From assembly GCA_965196605.1 (NCBI GenBank), contig CBDAKK010000001.1:124001-188000 (forward strand): 64,000 nt of DNA. Reading direction: 5' to 3'. Positions within the stretch are counted from its first letter, which is position 1, and every line of letters starts with the position of its first letter. Positions 1-8,936 of the stretch are shown piece by piece. A program made the position numbers and the translations under genes. The notes under the pieces are model-generated. The model did not search any database. It was not told the DNA's origin and worked only from the letters and a program-made list of their open reading frames with translations. This DNA is from CBDAKK01 sp965196605 (lineage in GTDB: Bacteria; Spirochaetota; Spirochaetia; WTKD01; G963693115).

Positions 1-3000
1 AATATGAACATTAATGGTAAAATCCTGAATGCTATTATTTACCAAACGTCCTTTCGCAATAACCCCAATGCGCCCTGAACCAATATTCACTCTTGTGTTT
101 GCAATGCTTATATTGTTTTCAGAAAACAAAACCATGGTTTTAGGTACAATAATGGTTTTAGAAAATATAGTGGTGCGAAATTCTGTGTTACGCGCTTGCA
201 AAAAACCATAGTATGCAGGTGATGATGGAGTTCCCCTCACAGAAAGCCTGCCCGTAACATTAAGTTTTTGTATGCTGCTACTACCAAATTGCTCCAACAA
301 GGGGGCAAAGTTTGCTTTTATAACACGCATATTGAGATCAACAATATCAGGCAGCACGCTACCATTGAGTGTTATATAAAAAGATGTATTTTCATCACCG
401 AGACGTGCATCAATCATTCCATTGTTTCTCTTGATAAGAAAAAAACGATTCTTTTCTTCAAAAATAGAAAAGACTTCTTCAGTATTCTCTACAGTCAAGG
501 CATATTTGTGACCTACATCTTGTTTGCCGCTGCTTTGTGAGTAATATACTTCGGTAGTAAGTCGCCCGCTAAATTGAGGAACAACGCGCTTGCCAAGATT
601 CGCGTACGTTAATTTTTCCTTAGTAGCAAGATCAAGAGTACCCTTAAGCAAAATATTTGCGTTTCTATCAGAAGAAACACCATAAGTTCCGAAAACATTT
701 TGTGCGTCTTGCATGCGTAAATCGTATACATATAAACGCATGGAATTTCTTGTGACAAGAATATCGCGGAATGAGAAAAGTCCATTCTTATAATTCACGG
801 AACCTGAAAATATAATAGGAACATTATCGACTGCAACACTACTATTCTGTGCAGATATTGTATATTCCGACAAATTGTTTACTGCAGTAAAATCAAAATT
901 CACAAGCCCCGACACTTTAGGAAAAAACAACTGAGTATCGATATTTCTTAAAGACACATACATTGTCTTTGCGTTCGTATCGTAACTTCCATGTACAAAT
1001 TCATGTGAAGTATCCTTAGCATTCGTTTGCTTACGTAACGAAACACGCCACAATCCATTTTCCTTTTTAATTTCTCCGTGCGCTTTTATTGCTTTTTTTG
1101 AGGATGCGAGATGAAAAGACGCAATGCGTATTTCATCATTTACAAAGCGGAACTTTGTTTTTGCAAATTGCTTTGTATGCTCTCGCGCCACATGAAGCGC
1201 TCCATCAAATTGCGTAATAGCATTTTCATGGTAAACAGCACTCACTGAAGTGTCTTGTACTCTGAGGTTGGCGAAGGGAAGCAACAGCGTTTTTATGTCA
1301 AGATCTATACGCTTTGCCGCAGTTTGATTGCCAAAGCTCTGCACAGAAAGCGCTGCCTTTTTATTAACGGCAAGCTTCCATGTAGGCGCATTGCTATCCT
1401 TGCCTATAACAGAACCTTGCAAAGAATACTCAAGTGCTTTCTTATGCGTAGAATTTTTCACACGCACAAGCATTGCTAAGGTAGATGCAGCACTATCATA
1501 TTCCCCATCAGCAGTTACAACAGTATTGTACACTGTGGGAAGTTTCAATGATGCGTTTTTTACGCTCCACACCCCCGCGGAATATACGCCAACAAGGTGT
1601 GCACGAAAATTCTCTTGTTTCACGGACGACAATGCAAGTGTATACTCGGCTGCGCTCATAAAAGCATGAGCCGAGGGATATATGGCAATCTTCCCCCCCG
1701 CCTCTAGGTCATCAAACACATCATGCAAAGGCTTTTGGTACACATGAGGAAGCAAGGCAGCTATAAACTTCACAGGTATATTTTGCAGTATTACGTGCCA
1801 TCTATTGACACTTTGATCTTTTAATAAAGAAAAAACAGGTGTGGCAGTTTCACCGAGAAAAATCCGCGTACTCTTTTTTTCAGAGTCATATCTAAACGAA
1901 AACGAGGGCTGTGAAATACTATCTATAGCCAGAAATCTCGTCTGCCCGCTTACAAGATTATCGCTGCGTTTCAGTACAAAAGAGCCCTGTAAAGGCTTAT
2001 CCATTAAAAACTTATCAAAGGTAAATCTTACCGAGCCACTTGGAGCAATGGTTTTAAGCGCAAGAGAGCCTTGCCATGAAAAAAAATTCCCTCCAATCTT
2101 CATGGTAATATCCTGAGCATGCAGCACGCGCTCATTTCCACTCAACTTAAACCGCACAAGATTCCGTTGAGACGGAGAAAGCCGACTGTTCGTGTTTTCT
2201 ACAGGCTCATTCTGCAATTCTAAAGCATAGCGCATGGAAACATTTGCCGCGTCATATACAAAATCACCCTGCAAAAAAAACAAATCATCAGAGAGTTCAG
2301 AAAACACCTCGGGCGTCTTTTCTGAAAATGTTACCAATGTATGTAAAGGAAACTTGTTTGCATGAAACTTTGCTGCAACAGTTTTTTGTTCACGATCAAA
2401 AACGCCTTCTGCAATATTCTTAGCTCCAAGTCGTGCAAAAAACCGAGCGTACTGCGGAGTTACATCACCTACTACATCAAAAGCATTCAGTGAAACAATA
2501 TCACCCACATGCGCTCCACGCACCGTCGTATCAACACTGAAATTTTCAAAAAAATCCTGGGTGCTTATACGCGATGCAAGGTCTATTGTGACTTCTTTAC
2601 TAAGCGCATTAGAAAGCGAAGGACGCGTAGAATCAAGCGTAAGCGCACTATCAATGTCAAATATAATACTGCTTGTCGCTTCGACAAGTCGCGCTGTGAA
2701 CCTAACATTTTTTGATACAACGCTATGATCATTCCACAGCACGCGCAGCTGTGAATTCTCAATGGAAATGGTCGCATCATGTGGTAGCCGTTTTAGCCCA
2801 AACAGCTTTTCTGAACTTTTGGCATAAAACGACTGATAAGCTTCTTCATAGTGTAACTCGCCCTCACGTATGGTCAGCGATGATAAGAAAGAAAGCGGGA
2901 GCAGCTCACGCCTTTGTGCCATAGAAGATTCCGAAATACGAGTTCTTATAAGATGAGCAACGTACTTACGAAGCCGAAAATCAACAAACATCGTCCTTGC

Positions 3001-3282
3001 GCTTACTATATTTTTTTGCGACTTTTCATCCTCAAAACGCATAGAAAATATGGATACATCGCCTTTGTTGCCCCAAAGGTGAAGATACATACCTGCCCAC
3101 GAAATATGCGCACCTAATTCTCGCTCTAAATCTTCCTGCGCCTGTTTTACCAAAGCATGCGTCATTGTGAAGAGAAGACTACAAAGCACAAAACTTACCA
3201 CAAACACAAAGGTTAGAGTAATTCGTATGTTTTGGGCATCGGTGTTTTTTAAGGTGTGAAGATGAACTTTAAAGGCACTCAC
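1..3282 (-). CDS. TamB/AsmA-like envelope biogenesis protein, N-terminal part (truncated by window edge)
   Basis: An open frame with no stop runs from a GTG at 3282 to base 1 (1,094 codons) and continues outside the window. Residues about 18-45 form one hydrophobic anchor (LTFVFVVSFVLCSLLF), followed by a charged segment and then a very long region rich in short beta-strand-like stretches. This is the layout of TamB/AsmA-type inner-membrane-anchored proteins that bridge the periplasm and help move lipids or outer-membrane proteins. The C-terminal TamB domain that would settle the family lies outside the window. In T. pallidum I recall a TamB homologue directly before bamA, so bamA would be expected next on the left. 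The start is the first plausible codon before the anchor; upstream is a stop-rich spacer. Family is inferred from architecture. Confidence 0.6.
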   Translation of the reverse strand, partial: MSAFKVHLHTLKNTDAQNIRITLTFVFVVSFVLCSLLFTMTHALVKQAQEDLERELGAHISWAGMYLHLWGNKGDVSIFSMRFEDEKSQKNIVSARTMFVDFRLRKYVAHLIRTRISESSMAQRRELLPLSFLSSLTIREGELHYEEAYQSFYAKSSEKLFGLKRLPHDATISIENSQLRVLWNDHSVVSKNVRFTARLVEATSSIIFDIDSALTLDSTRPSLSNALSKEVTIDLASRISTQDFFENFSVDTTVRGAHVGDIVSLNAFDVVGDVTPQYARFFARLGAKNIAEGVFDREQKTVAAKFHANKFPLHTLVTFSEKTPEVFSELSDDLFFLQGDFVYDAANVSMRYALELQNEPVENTNSRLSPSQRNLVRFKLSGNERVLHAQDITMKIGGNFFSWQGSLALKTIAPSGSVRFTFDKFLMDKPLQGSFVLKRSDNLVSGQTRFLAIDSISQPSFSFRYDSEKKSTRIFLGETATPVFSLLKDQSVNRWHVILQNIPVKFIAALLPHVYQKPLHDVFDDLEAGGKIAIYPSAHAFMSAAEYTLALSSVKQENFRAHLVGVYSAGVWSVKNASLKLPTVYNTVVTADGEYDSAASTLAMLVRVKNSTHKKALEYSLQGSVIGKDSNAPTWKLAVNKKAALSVQSFGNQTAAKRIDLDIKTLLLPFANLRVQDTSVSAVYHENAITQFDGALHVAREHTKQFAKTKFRFVNDEIRIASFHLASSKKAIKAHGEIKKENGLWRVSLRKQTNAKDTSHEFVHGSYDTNAKTMYVSLRNIDTQLFFPKVSGLVNFDFTAVNNLSEYTISAQNSSVAVDNVPIIFSGSVNYKNGLFSFRDILVTRNSMRLYVYDLRMQDAQNVFGTYGVSSDRNANILLKGTLDLATKEKLTYANLGKRVVPQFSGRLTTEVYYSQSSGKQDVGHKYALTVENTEEVFSIFEEKNRFFLIKRNNGMIDARLGDENTSFYITLNGSVLPDIVDLNMRVIKANFAPLLEQFGSSSIQKLNVTGRLSVRGTPSSPAYYGFLQARNTEFRTTIFSKTIIVPKTMVLFSENNISIANTRVNIGSGRIGVIAKGRLVNNSIQDFTINVHI

Positions 3283-3462
3283 AATACTACATAATACTAC
3301 ATCATGTCTTGTTTGCTATGAATTGAAAAGCGGATTCAAAGCGCCACAGTAGCCTTGAAACTTATTCTCTTCATGCACTTGTGTTTCTTAAGCACAGGCG
3401 CACCATGCATGCCACGCTCCATTACTACTCTTAACTCTTGCCAAAGCGTAAGCGGTATAATT

Positions 3463-4305
3463 TTAGCCTTTAAGTCCGCCGCTGGTAACTCCTGCGACTA
3501 TTTTTTCTGACAAAAAAATGTAGAGCAAAAAGGTGGGCAAAAACACAATTACGACCGCGGCAAACATGCCCGCCCAATCACCAATGTAGCGCATGGACTG
3601 AATCATAGAATACAAACCAACCGCAACGGGACGCATACTCGTTTTATTAGCAAAAATAAGCGCCATGAAGTACTCGTTCCATATGGTTATGAAGTTGAAA
3701 ATTGTCACCGTAATTATTGCCGGATTGGTTAGCGGCACGATGATGCGCCAAAATGTTTTCATAGGCGTGCAACCATCTATGGCCGCGGCATCCTCATAGG
3801 TTTTAGGAATGGTTTTAAAAAACGCAATTAAGAAAAACAAGGTAAAAGGCACATTAATGCATATGTAGAGCACTATGAGCAGGGCGCGCGAGTTGATGAG
3901 CCCAAAACGGGTCACTAGAGCAAAAAGTGGGAGTATTATCATAATTTGTGGTATGCCGAGTGCAGAGACAAACATGGTTTGCAAAATTTTATTGAGACGG
4001 AAGTCAAAACGCGCCAGTACGTATGCAGCAGGAGCAGCGACTACTATAACGCCTATGCAAGCACTAAAGGTATAGAGCAGTGAGTTGACAAAATAGCGCG
4101 CCACATTATGCGCGAACAAGGCCTTGCTGTAATTTGATGGATGAAACCCTGAGGAAAACAAGGCGCCACCAAATATACCCGAACTTGTGGAAAAGGATGC
4201 TGCAAATATCCACCCAATGATGAAAAGCGTGAAGAGAAACCACAGGTTTAAAACAGCGTACACGGGAATTTGGCGCATCGTTCGCGCGCGTATTAATTTT
4301 GACAT
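3463..4305 (-). CDS. Carbohydrate ABC transporter permease, MalG type
   Basis: This 280-residue inner-membrane subunit belongs to the binding-protein-dependent sugar importers. It has six hydrophobic segments and the EAA-type cytoplasmic loop (YEDAAAIDGCTPMKTFWRIIVPL, residues about 169-191), which docks the ATPase. It ends in the usual MalG-family tail (VAGVTSGGLKG). An AGGAG lies 9 bases before the ATG at 4305. It is the last gene of a three-gene operon (binding protein, MalF-type and MalG-type permeases), 12 bp behind its partner. No ATPase gene is in the operon, so a shared MsmX/UgpC-like ATPase elsewhere is inferred. The sugar cannot be told from sequence. Confidence 0.9.
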   Translation of the reverse strand: MSKLIRARTMRQIPVYAVLNLWFLFTLFIIGWIFAASFSTSSGIFGGALFSSGFHPSNYSKALFAHNVARYFVNSLLYTFSACIGVIVVAAPAAYVLARFDFRLNKILQTMFVSALGIPQIMIILPLFALVTRFGLINSRALLIVLYICINVPFTLFFLIAFFKTIPKTYEDAAAIDGCTPMKTFWRIIVPLTNPAIITVTIFNFITIWNEYFMALIFANKTSMRPVAVGLYSMIQSMRYIGDWAGMFAAVVIVFLPTFLLYIFLSEKIVAGVTSGGLKG

Positions 4306-4317
4306 GGTGTGCTTCTC

Positions 4318-5229
4318 CTAGTACTCTATGCGTTCTTGTCGCAACACCTTGGAGCTTACAAAGAACATGGCAATAACCACCAGCGTTAACACAACCCCAA
4401 CCGCCGCACCAAGACCTACGTTTCTATCAACAACGACCGTATTGGTACCAAAAACCTGTTGATACATGTAGACCATTGGTGTAACAGTACCCGGTTCTGG
4501 AGTGAGCGGTGAAAAGACTTGCGACCAAATAAAAAACGAGATGGTTGCTATAGTCCACAGCACTATATTGGTGCGTAACACGTCTTTAAGGAGTGGCGCA
4601 GTTATGCTGAAAAATTTTTTTGTAGCACCCGCGCCCTCCAAGGTTGCAGCTTCGTACAAGTCAATGGGTATGCGCTCTATTGCCGCCATAAATATAAGCA
4701 TGTAGTACCCTACCATACCAAAGCAGTAGGCTATGAGCAGGCTTATAAATATCATGTTGGGCGCAGTCCACTGGAGTGCGGATAGTTTTTCCAAACCCAA
4801 AGCCGTGAACAAGGCCTTCAAAAGGCCGTAGCGTGCGCTGTAAACGTAATGCAACCACATGGTACCCATTGCTACGGCTGAAATAACATTGGGGAGGTAG
4901 ATGACCGCCCTATAAAAGGCTTTGCCGCGCACCCCAGAAGTGAGCATAACGGCAAAAAGCAAGGCAAGCGCAAAAACACCAAGCCCGCCCCAGAGCCATA
5001 TTCCCACCATGTTTTTAATTGATTGAATAAACAAAGGGCTTTGAAACAATTCCTTATAATTTACCAAGCCTACAAAATTCCAAGTACGCATTGCATCTGT
5101 AACATTTGCTACGTCAAACAGGCTCATAAAGGCCGTACGCAGCGAAGGGTACAAAAACACAATGCAATACGAGAGAACCGCGGGTGCAAGAAACACCCAA
5201 ACCATAGTGAGATTTTTACGGGCTACCAT
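4318..5229 (-). CDS. Carbohydrate ABC transporter permease, MalF type
   Basis: This is the second membrane subunit of the sugar importer, about 303 residues. It has an N-terminal hydrophobic segment (TMVWVFLAPAVLSYCIVFL), six predicted membrane spans, and an EAA loop (YEAATLEGAGATKKFFSITAPLL). I chose the ATG at 5229 because GGGAG precedes it by 5 bases; a GTG two codons upstream is the alternative. The gene lies between the binding-protein gene (37 bp) and the MalG-type permease (12 bp), all read together. Its partner in the membrane is the MalG-type subunit. Substrate unknown. Confidence 0.9.
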   Translation of the reverse strand: MVARKNLTMVWVFLAPAVLSYCIVFLYPSLRTAFMSLFDVANVTDAMRTWNFVGLVNYKELFQSPLFIQSIKNMVGIWLWGGLGVFALALLFAVMLTSGVRGKAFYRAVIYLPNVISAVAMGTMWLHYVYSARYGLLKALFTALGLEKLSALQWTAPNMIFISLLIAYCFGMVGYYMLIFMAAIERIPIDLYEAATLEGAGATKKFFSITAPLLKDVLRTNIVLWTIATISFFIWSQVFSPLTPEPGTVTPMVYMYQQVFGTNTVVVDRNVGLGAAVGVVLTLVVIAMFFVSSKVLRQERIEY

Positions 5230-5265
5230 AAACACTCCCGTTATGAGGCTACAACAACCCCGCGT

Positions 5266-6531
5266 TTACTTACGCACTGCGTCTACAAACCCAGCAGCAT
5301 CAAGCGTACCAGAAATGAGCTTTGTAAAGGCCTCCGCAATTACCGGCTGTATGTCGGTGTTAGCCTGAATGCCGCCTGCCCATGGGTAGGCTGTGTCCAA
5401 GCCCTCAAAAATTGCCTTTGCCTCAAACAACTGTCTAGGCCATTCTCCGTTTTTGCTCACTGGAACTCCAAACGACTTTTGCGCAAGCGCCGTATCCCAC
5501 TCACCAGTAGTCAAGTGTACAATCAGCCGAAACGCACTCTCAGGGTTTTCGGAGTTTTTGTTTATTTGAAAGGCTTGTCCTCCATAATTGGCGGCATTGA
5601 GTCCATCAGTTCCACCTTCAAGCCTTGGGTACGCAAAAGTACCCCACTGAAAGTCGGGGCCTGTTGACGCCATAATTTCGTTTACCAACCACGTACCATT
5701 GAGGTACATAGAAACCAATCCCGAAGCCACGTCTTGCTGACCAGCAGGCCACTTATTTGAACCAACCGTTTCACTAAAATAACCCTTCTCAGCAAATGCT
5801 TGAAAATCCTGTGCTGCACGCAATACCGCTTCATCCTTCCACAAGGCCTTGCTTTCATCAGTAACCAGCTCTTCAACCCATGCCGAACCCTTAAGCCGTG
5901 CAAGATGATAGCCGAGCAGCGTATCCACATATGCATCATCTGTGGTAAGCGGCACAAAGCCCACTGCTTTTAAGCGCGCACAAGCTTCGAGAAATTCCTC
6001 CCACGTAGTGGGGACAGACGCTATACCCGCCTTTTGAAAATGCTCCTTGTTGTACATAAAGGCAAACACAAAAGGTTGATAAGGCACGGCATATAATGCC
6101 CCATCCTTCGCATAATAACGAGTAAGATTCAACAAGCTACTCATCACCACATCTTCATAGGGTTTTTCTCCAGTTGTCTCATAAATCTTTGTAACATATT
6201 CATCAAGCTTCAAAGCGTAAGAACCCCAGCTCTTTACAACCCGCTCTATGTCCTCATCCCACACGTCTATCTTCTGCCCGTTGTCCAAGGCAGGCTGCAA
6301 GGTCTTGCGTATCTCTCGGCCATTCCAGTTAATCTCCACCTTAATATCGGGGTTCTTTTCCATAAAATCATCAATTGCCTCTTGCAAAGCAAGCGCCTGC
6401 GGTTCTGTGGAGTTCCACATAGACCAGTACACAAGCCTTACCTTCGCATCATCCTTTGCTTGCCCACAGCCTATTGCCACAAACACCACAAAGACACACA
6501 ACGCCATACCCCATAGTATTTTTTTTCTCAT
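5266..6531 (-). CDS. Sugar-binding lipoprotein of ABC transporter (family 1 solute-binding protein)
   Basis: A 421-residue extracytoplasmic binding protein. The N-terminus MRKKILWGMALCVFVVFV is a signal peptide ending in the lipobox VAIGC, so the mature protein is lipid-anchored at about Cys22. The body has the SBP_bac_1 pattern: WSMWNSTEPQALALQEAIDDF near the start, PTTWEEFLEACARLKAVG and YGGQAFQINKNSENPESAF later. It delivers a carbohydrate or oligosaccharide to the MalFG-type permeases encoded next. AAAGAGG precedes the ATG. A good promoter lies about 35 bp upstream. It is the first gene of the operon. The specific sugar is not predictable. Confidence 0.9.
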   Translation of the reverse strand: MRKKILWGMALCVFVVFVAIGCGQAKDDAKVRLVYWSMWNSTEPQALALQEAIDDFMEKNPDIKVEINWNGREIRKTLQPALDNGQKIDVWDEDIERVVKSWGSYALKLDEYVTKIYETTGEKPYEDVVMSSLLNLTRYYAKDGALYAVPYQPFVFAFMYNKEHFQKAGIASVPTTWEEFLEACARLKAVGFVPLTTDDAYVDTLLGYHLARLKGSAWVEELVTDESKALWKDEAVLRAAQDFQAFAEKGYFSETVGSNKWPAGQQDVASGLVSMYLNGTWLVNEIMASTGPDFQWGTFAYPRLEGGTDGLNAANYGGQAFQINKNSENPESAFRLIVHLTTGEWDTALAQKSFGVPVSKNGEWPRQLFEAKAIFEGLDTAYPWAGGIQANTDIQPVIAEAFTKLISGTLDAAGFVDAVRK

Positions 6532-6564
6532 AGCATACCTCTTTGTTTTAATGTATTAATAATC

Positions 6565-6592
6565 ATTATACAATTCATTGCAATAATGTAAA
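6565..6592 (-). promoter_or_regulatory. Promoter of the sugar ABC operon
   Basis: On the minus strand TTTACA and TATAAT are separated by 16 bases, a close sigma-70 match, with the -10 about 33 bases before the start codon of the binding-protein gene. Two copies of ATTCATT lie in the promoter and could be part of an operator, but this is only a suggestion. Confidence 0.6.
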
Positions 6593-6741
6593 ATTCATTA
6601 CGATAGATTTTCACACATCCCACGCCTTTCTAAAACCTCTTGTCCACGCACAAGGCCACCCGTACTTACTTACAACGCGCCGCTTACATACCGCGACACT
6701 ACCTACGCCACATGCCGTAACATTGCAACAAATGAGACAGC

Positions 6742-6772
6742 ATAAAAAAAGGGATAGGCCTAGCCTATCCCT
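6742..6772 (-). terminator. Rho-independent terminator of the branched-chain amino-acid binding protein gene
   Basis: An 11-bp perfect stem (AAGGGATAGGC with GCCTATCCCTT, 3-base loop, 6748-6772) is followed on the minus strand by a run of T. It lies 30 bp after the stop of the gene ending at 6803, and insulates it from the sugar operon. Confidence 0.85.
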
Positions 6773-6802
6773 TCAAGTCACGTTCTAAAGCAACTATTAC
6801 AA

Positions 6803-7921
6803 TTATTGTATTTTCACATATTTACCATTCTTCACTTGATACACGGAAAAACCCAAACCTGTAGCATCTCCATTCTTATCAAAAGATATCGTGCCAACCG
6901 AGGTATCAAATGAGTTCTTAGCATCCGCTATATAATCGGCAACAGTTTTGACGCTAATGTCTTTCCCATTTTTCTGCAGTTCCTGAAGCGTCTTTTTTAT
7001 AACCAATGCCGCAGCATAGCCTTCATAAAAGAAACCACCGGGCTCCTCGGAATACTTTTTGAGGTGAAGCTGCTTAGCTTCTTTATACAGCGGATTAGAC
7101 GCGTTGTCCTTAGGACCTGTGGCATATACCCCTTCTGAAGCATCGCCTGCCAATTGAGTAAAGGTGGGACTTTGTATACCATCACCACTAATAAACGCAG
7201 CATTAACACCGCGCCTTTTCAATTGAATAATTAACTTCGATGCTTCAGGGTGATAACCACCAAATACAACGGCATCGACATTAAGCGAAGCTATTTTATT
7301 TACAATAGTCGAATAGTCTGCAGCACCAACAGTAATCCCCTCATGAAGTTTTACTGAAACTCCGCCCGCCTTAAGCTCTTCAGCCGCGTATTCAGCCAAA
7401 CCCTTGCCATAGTCCCCCTTGTCGTGAATGATCGCAGCGCTTGTAACCTTGAGCGTGTTTATGAGAAACTGTGCTTGCTTTTTACCCTGCGCATCATCCG
7501 GCGCTATGGTTCTAAAAAAGAATCCCCGGTACTTACCACTCTTGGTCAAGGCGGGGTTGGTCACAGATGAGGAAATGACGCTTATTCCCGTTTGCTCATA
7601 CACATTAAGCGCAGACTCAGTTGCTCCAGAACAAATATGCCCAATAACTGCCACCGCCTTGGTACCGATAATGTTAGACGCAACAGTTGCCGCAGTGTTA
7701 GCTTGGCATTCGTCGTCTTGGTAATTGACGCTTACGCTGTCACTACCGTCAAAAACAATTTCCACAGCACGTTTGGTTGGAATACCATAAGGCGCTAAAT
7801 CTCCAGAATGTGCCCCCGCTACTACAATTTCAATAGGTTCATCGTCTTTGCTTTTTGTACATGCGGAAAGAATTTGGAAAAAGACCCCCACAGTAATTGC
7901 TAATAATAAAATTTTTTTCAT
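6803..7921 (-). CDS. Branched-chain amino-acid type ABC transporter substrate-binding lipoprotein (LivJ/LivK-like)
   Basis: The start at 7921 is preceded by a perfect AGGAGG, so the longer frame to 7996 is not used; the product is 372 residues. MKKILLLAITVGVFFQILSAC is a signal peptide with lipobox LSAC. The mature part shows the periplasmic-binding type-I fold of Leu/Ile/Val receptors: VVAGAHSGDLAPYGIPTKRA, ANTAATVASNIIGTKAVAVIG, ISSSVTNPALT, YGKGLAEYAAEEL and a C-terminal AKNSFDTSVGTISFDKNGDA segment. Its permease and ATPase genes are not adjacent, so it is an orphan receptor here. It has its own promoter and terminator. The ligand could be an amino acid or another small amide. Confidence 0.88.
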   Translation of the reverse strand: MKKILLLAITVGVFFQILSACTKSKDDEPIEIVVAGAHSGDLAPYGIPTKRAVEIVFDGSDSVSVNYQDDECQANTAATVASNIIGTKAVAVIGHICSGATESALNVYEQTGISVISSSVTNPALTKSGKYRGFFFRTIAPDDAQGKKQAQFLINTLKVTSAAIIHDKGDYGKGLAEYAAEELKAGGVSVKLHEGITVGAADYSTIVNKIASLNVDAVVFGGYHPEASKLIIQLKRRGVNAAFISGDGIQSPTFTQLAGDASEGVYATGPKDNASNPLYKEAKQLHLKKYSEEPGGFFYEGYAAALVIKKTLQELQKNGKDISVKTVADYIADAKNSFDTSVGTISFDKNGDATGLGFSVYQVKNGKYVKIQ

Positions 7922-7955
7922 TGTTGTCCTCCTATAAATATTAATATATATTGAT

Positions 7956-7984
7956 ACTGTAATATACGTTTTGTGCTTTGTCAA
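7956..7984 (-). promoter_or_regulatory. Promoter of the LivJ-like gene
   Basis: Minus strand TTGACA, 17-base spacer, TACAGT; the -10 ends 35 bases before the ATG. It sits just beside the GC-rich edge of the dispersed repeat. Confidence 0.6.
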
Positions 7985-8011
7985 TAAAATAGCCATCTGT
8001 TACTATTTTTT

Positions 8012-8330
8012 GTGGGGGCACGCCCCCACACCCCCCGTGGAGTATGAGACGCTGTTCTGCGCTCCGCGCGGGTGTTTATATTGTAGCTGTCGCTAATCTT
8101 GTATGAACTTTTTCTGCGGTCAAGCAACCGCGCCTGCTATGACATACGCTCGGATGACTGTTCTTTTTCTTTTCTTTTACCATCCTTGGCAGCCTATGCG
8201 TGCCCTCCATGGCACGGCTGTGAGGACGCTCACGAGCGAAGCGAGGGGATGCAAACTATTGCATAAGCACCGCTGTGCGGTGCAAATATGGAACTTGCAT
8301 CAAAAGAAAAGAAAAAGAACCAAAAAGAAA
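8012..8330. repeat. Dispersed intergenic repeat with an internal MITE-like inverted-repeat element
   Basis: A GC-rich hairpin (GTGGGGGC and GCCCCCAC around AC, 8012-8029) opens the block, and a second copy of the block is at 21204-21460. Inside it, perfect 19-bp inverted repeats at 8160-8178 (GTTCTTTTTCTTTTCTTTT) and 8302-8320 bound 161 bp. Within those ends, 44 bp (8225-8268) is identical to 21376-21419. No transposase is encoded; the open frames across it are only the repeat read as protein. It fills most of the 1-kb non-coding stretch before map. Confidence 0.7.
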
Positions 8331-8386
8331 AGAAAAACATCCTGTGTGCTAAAGCAGTAATAACATAGATACTGTGCGCAAACATG

Positions 8387-8660
8387 AAAAAAACACCAGT
8401 GTTTTTCTCCAACTCATGGGGACTTTTCCTTCAACAAGTCTAGACATTTTTTAAAAAACACCAGTCTTTTTTCAAAAAACACCAGTGTTTTTCTCCAACT
8501 CATGGGGACTTTTCCTTCAACAAGTCTAGACATTTTTAAAGAAACACCAGTCTTTTTTCAAAAAACACCAGTGTTTTTCTCCAACTCATGAGGACTTTTC
8601 CCCCAACAAGTCTAGACATTTTTAAAGAAACACCAGTCTTTTTTTCCAATCCATGGGGAC
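8387..8660. repeat. 86-bp tandem repeat, about 3.1 copies
   Basis: Copies begin at about 8388, 8474 and 8560, with a partial fourth to 8660; the period is exactly 86 bp measured at the CACCAGTG core. Each unit holds the near palindrome AAAAACACCAGTGTTTTT (8-bp arms, 2-base centre), a second box CACCAGTCTTTTT, and the block CAACAAGTCTAGACATTTTT. Copies differ by only a few bases. A related piece is found at 37665-37720. Function unknown. It is not CRISPR: the whole unit, including its would-be spacer, is repeated. Confidence 0.85.
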
Positions 8661-8919
8661 ATGACTGCTACAATATGGCTTTGGTACAATATGACACGGC
8701 ATAGGCATGGTACTCATGTCTATGCTTTTGTGTGTGTTTCTATTGTTTTTGTATATCAAAAGCTGTATTGTGATGTACACAAGAATATACTATTGCTTTT
8801 TCCGTCAGTCACTTCCCCACTGATGTTTTTCTCAAGGAACTGAGTTTAGGAAACTACGCGATATGTAGTGATGAGGTCACGGAGTTGTGCTACAAACGCA
8901 GTTTTTGAAAACTTGAAAT

Positions 8920-8928
8920 TGATATACT
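8920..8928 (+). promoter_or_regulatory. Extended -10 promoter of map, suggesting a leaderless mRNA
   Basis: TGA followed by TATACT (extended -10) ends 8 bases before the map start codon, so transcription would begin at or next to the ATG. No ribosome-binding site is visible before this ATG, which fits a leaderless message. A -35 element is not obvious. Confidence 0.45.
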
Positions 8929-8936
8929 AGTAATAC

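Noticed and set aside
8103..8360. 85-codon plus-strand frame containing TSEARGCKLLHK, also seen at 21137-21562
   Set aside because: It is the dispersed intergenic repeat read as protein; no ribosome-binding site, and the second copy differs in frame ends.
8387..8660. CRISPR-like periodic repeat
   Set aside because: The entire 86-bp unit is repeated, including the part that would be a spacer, and no cas genes are present.
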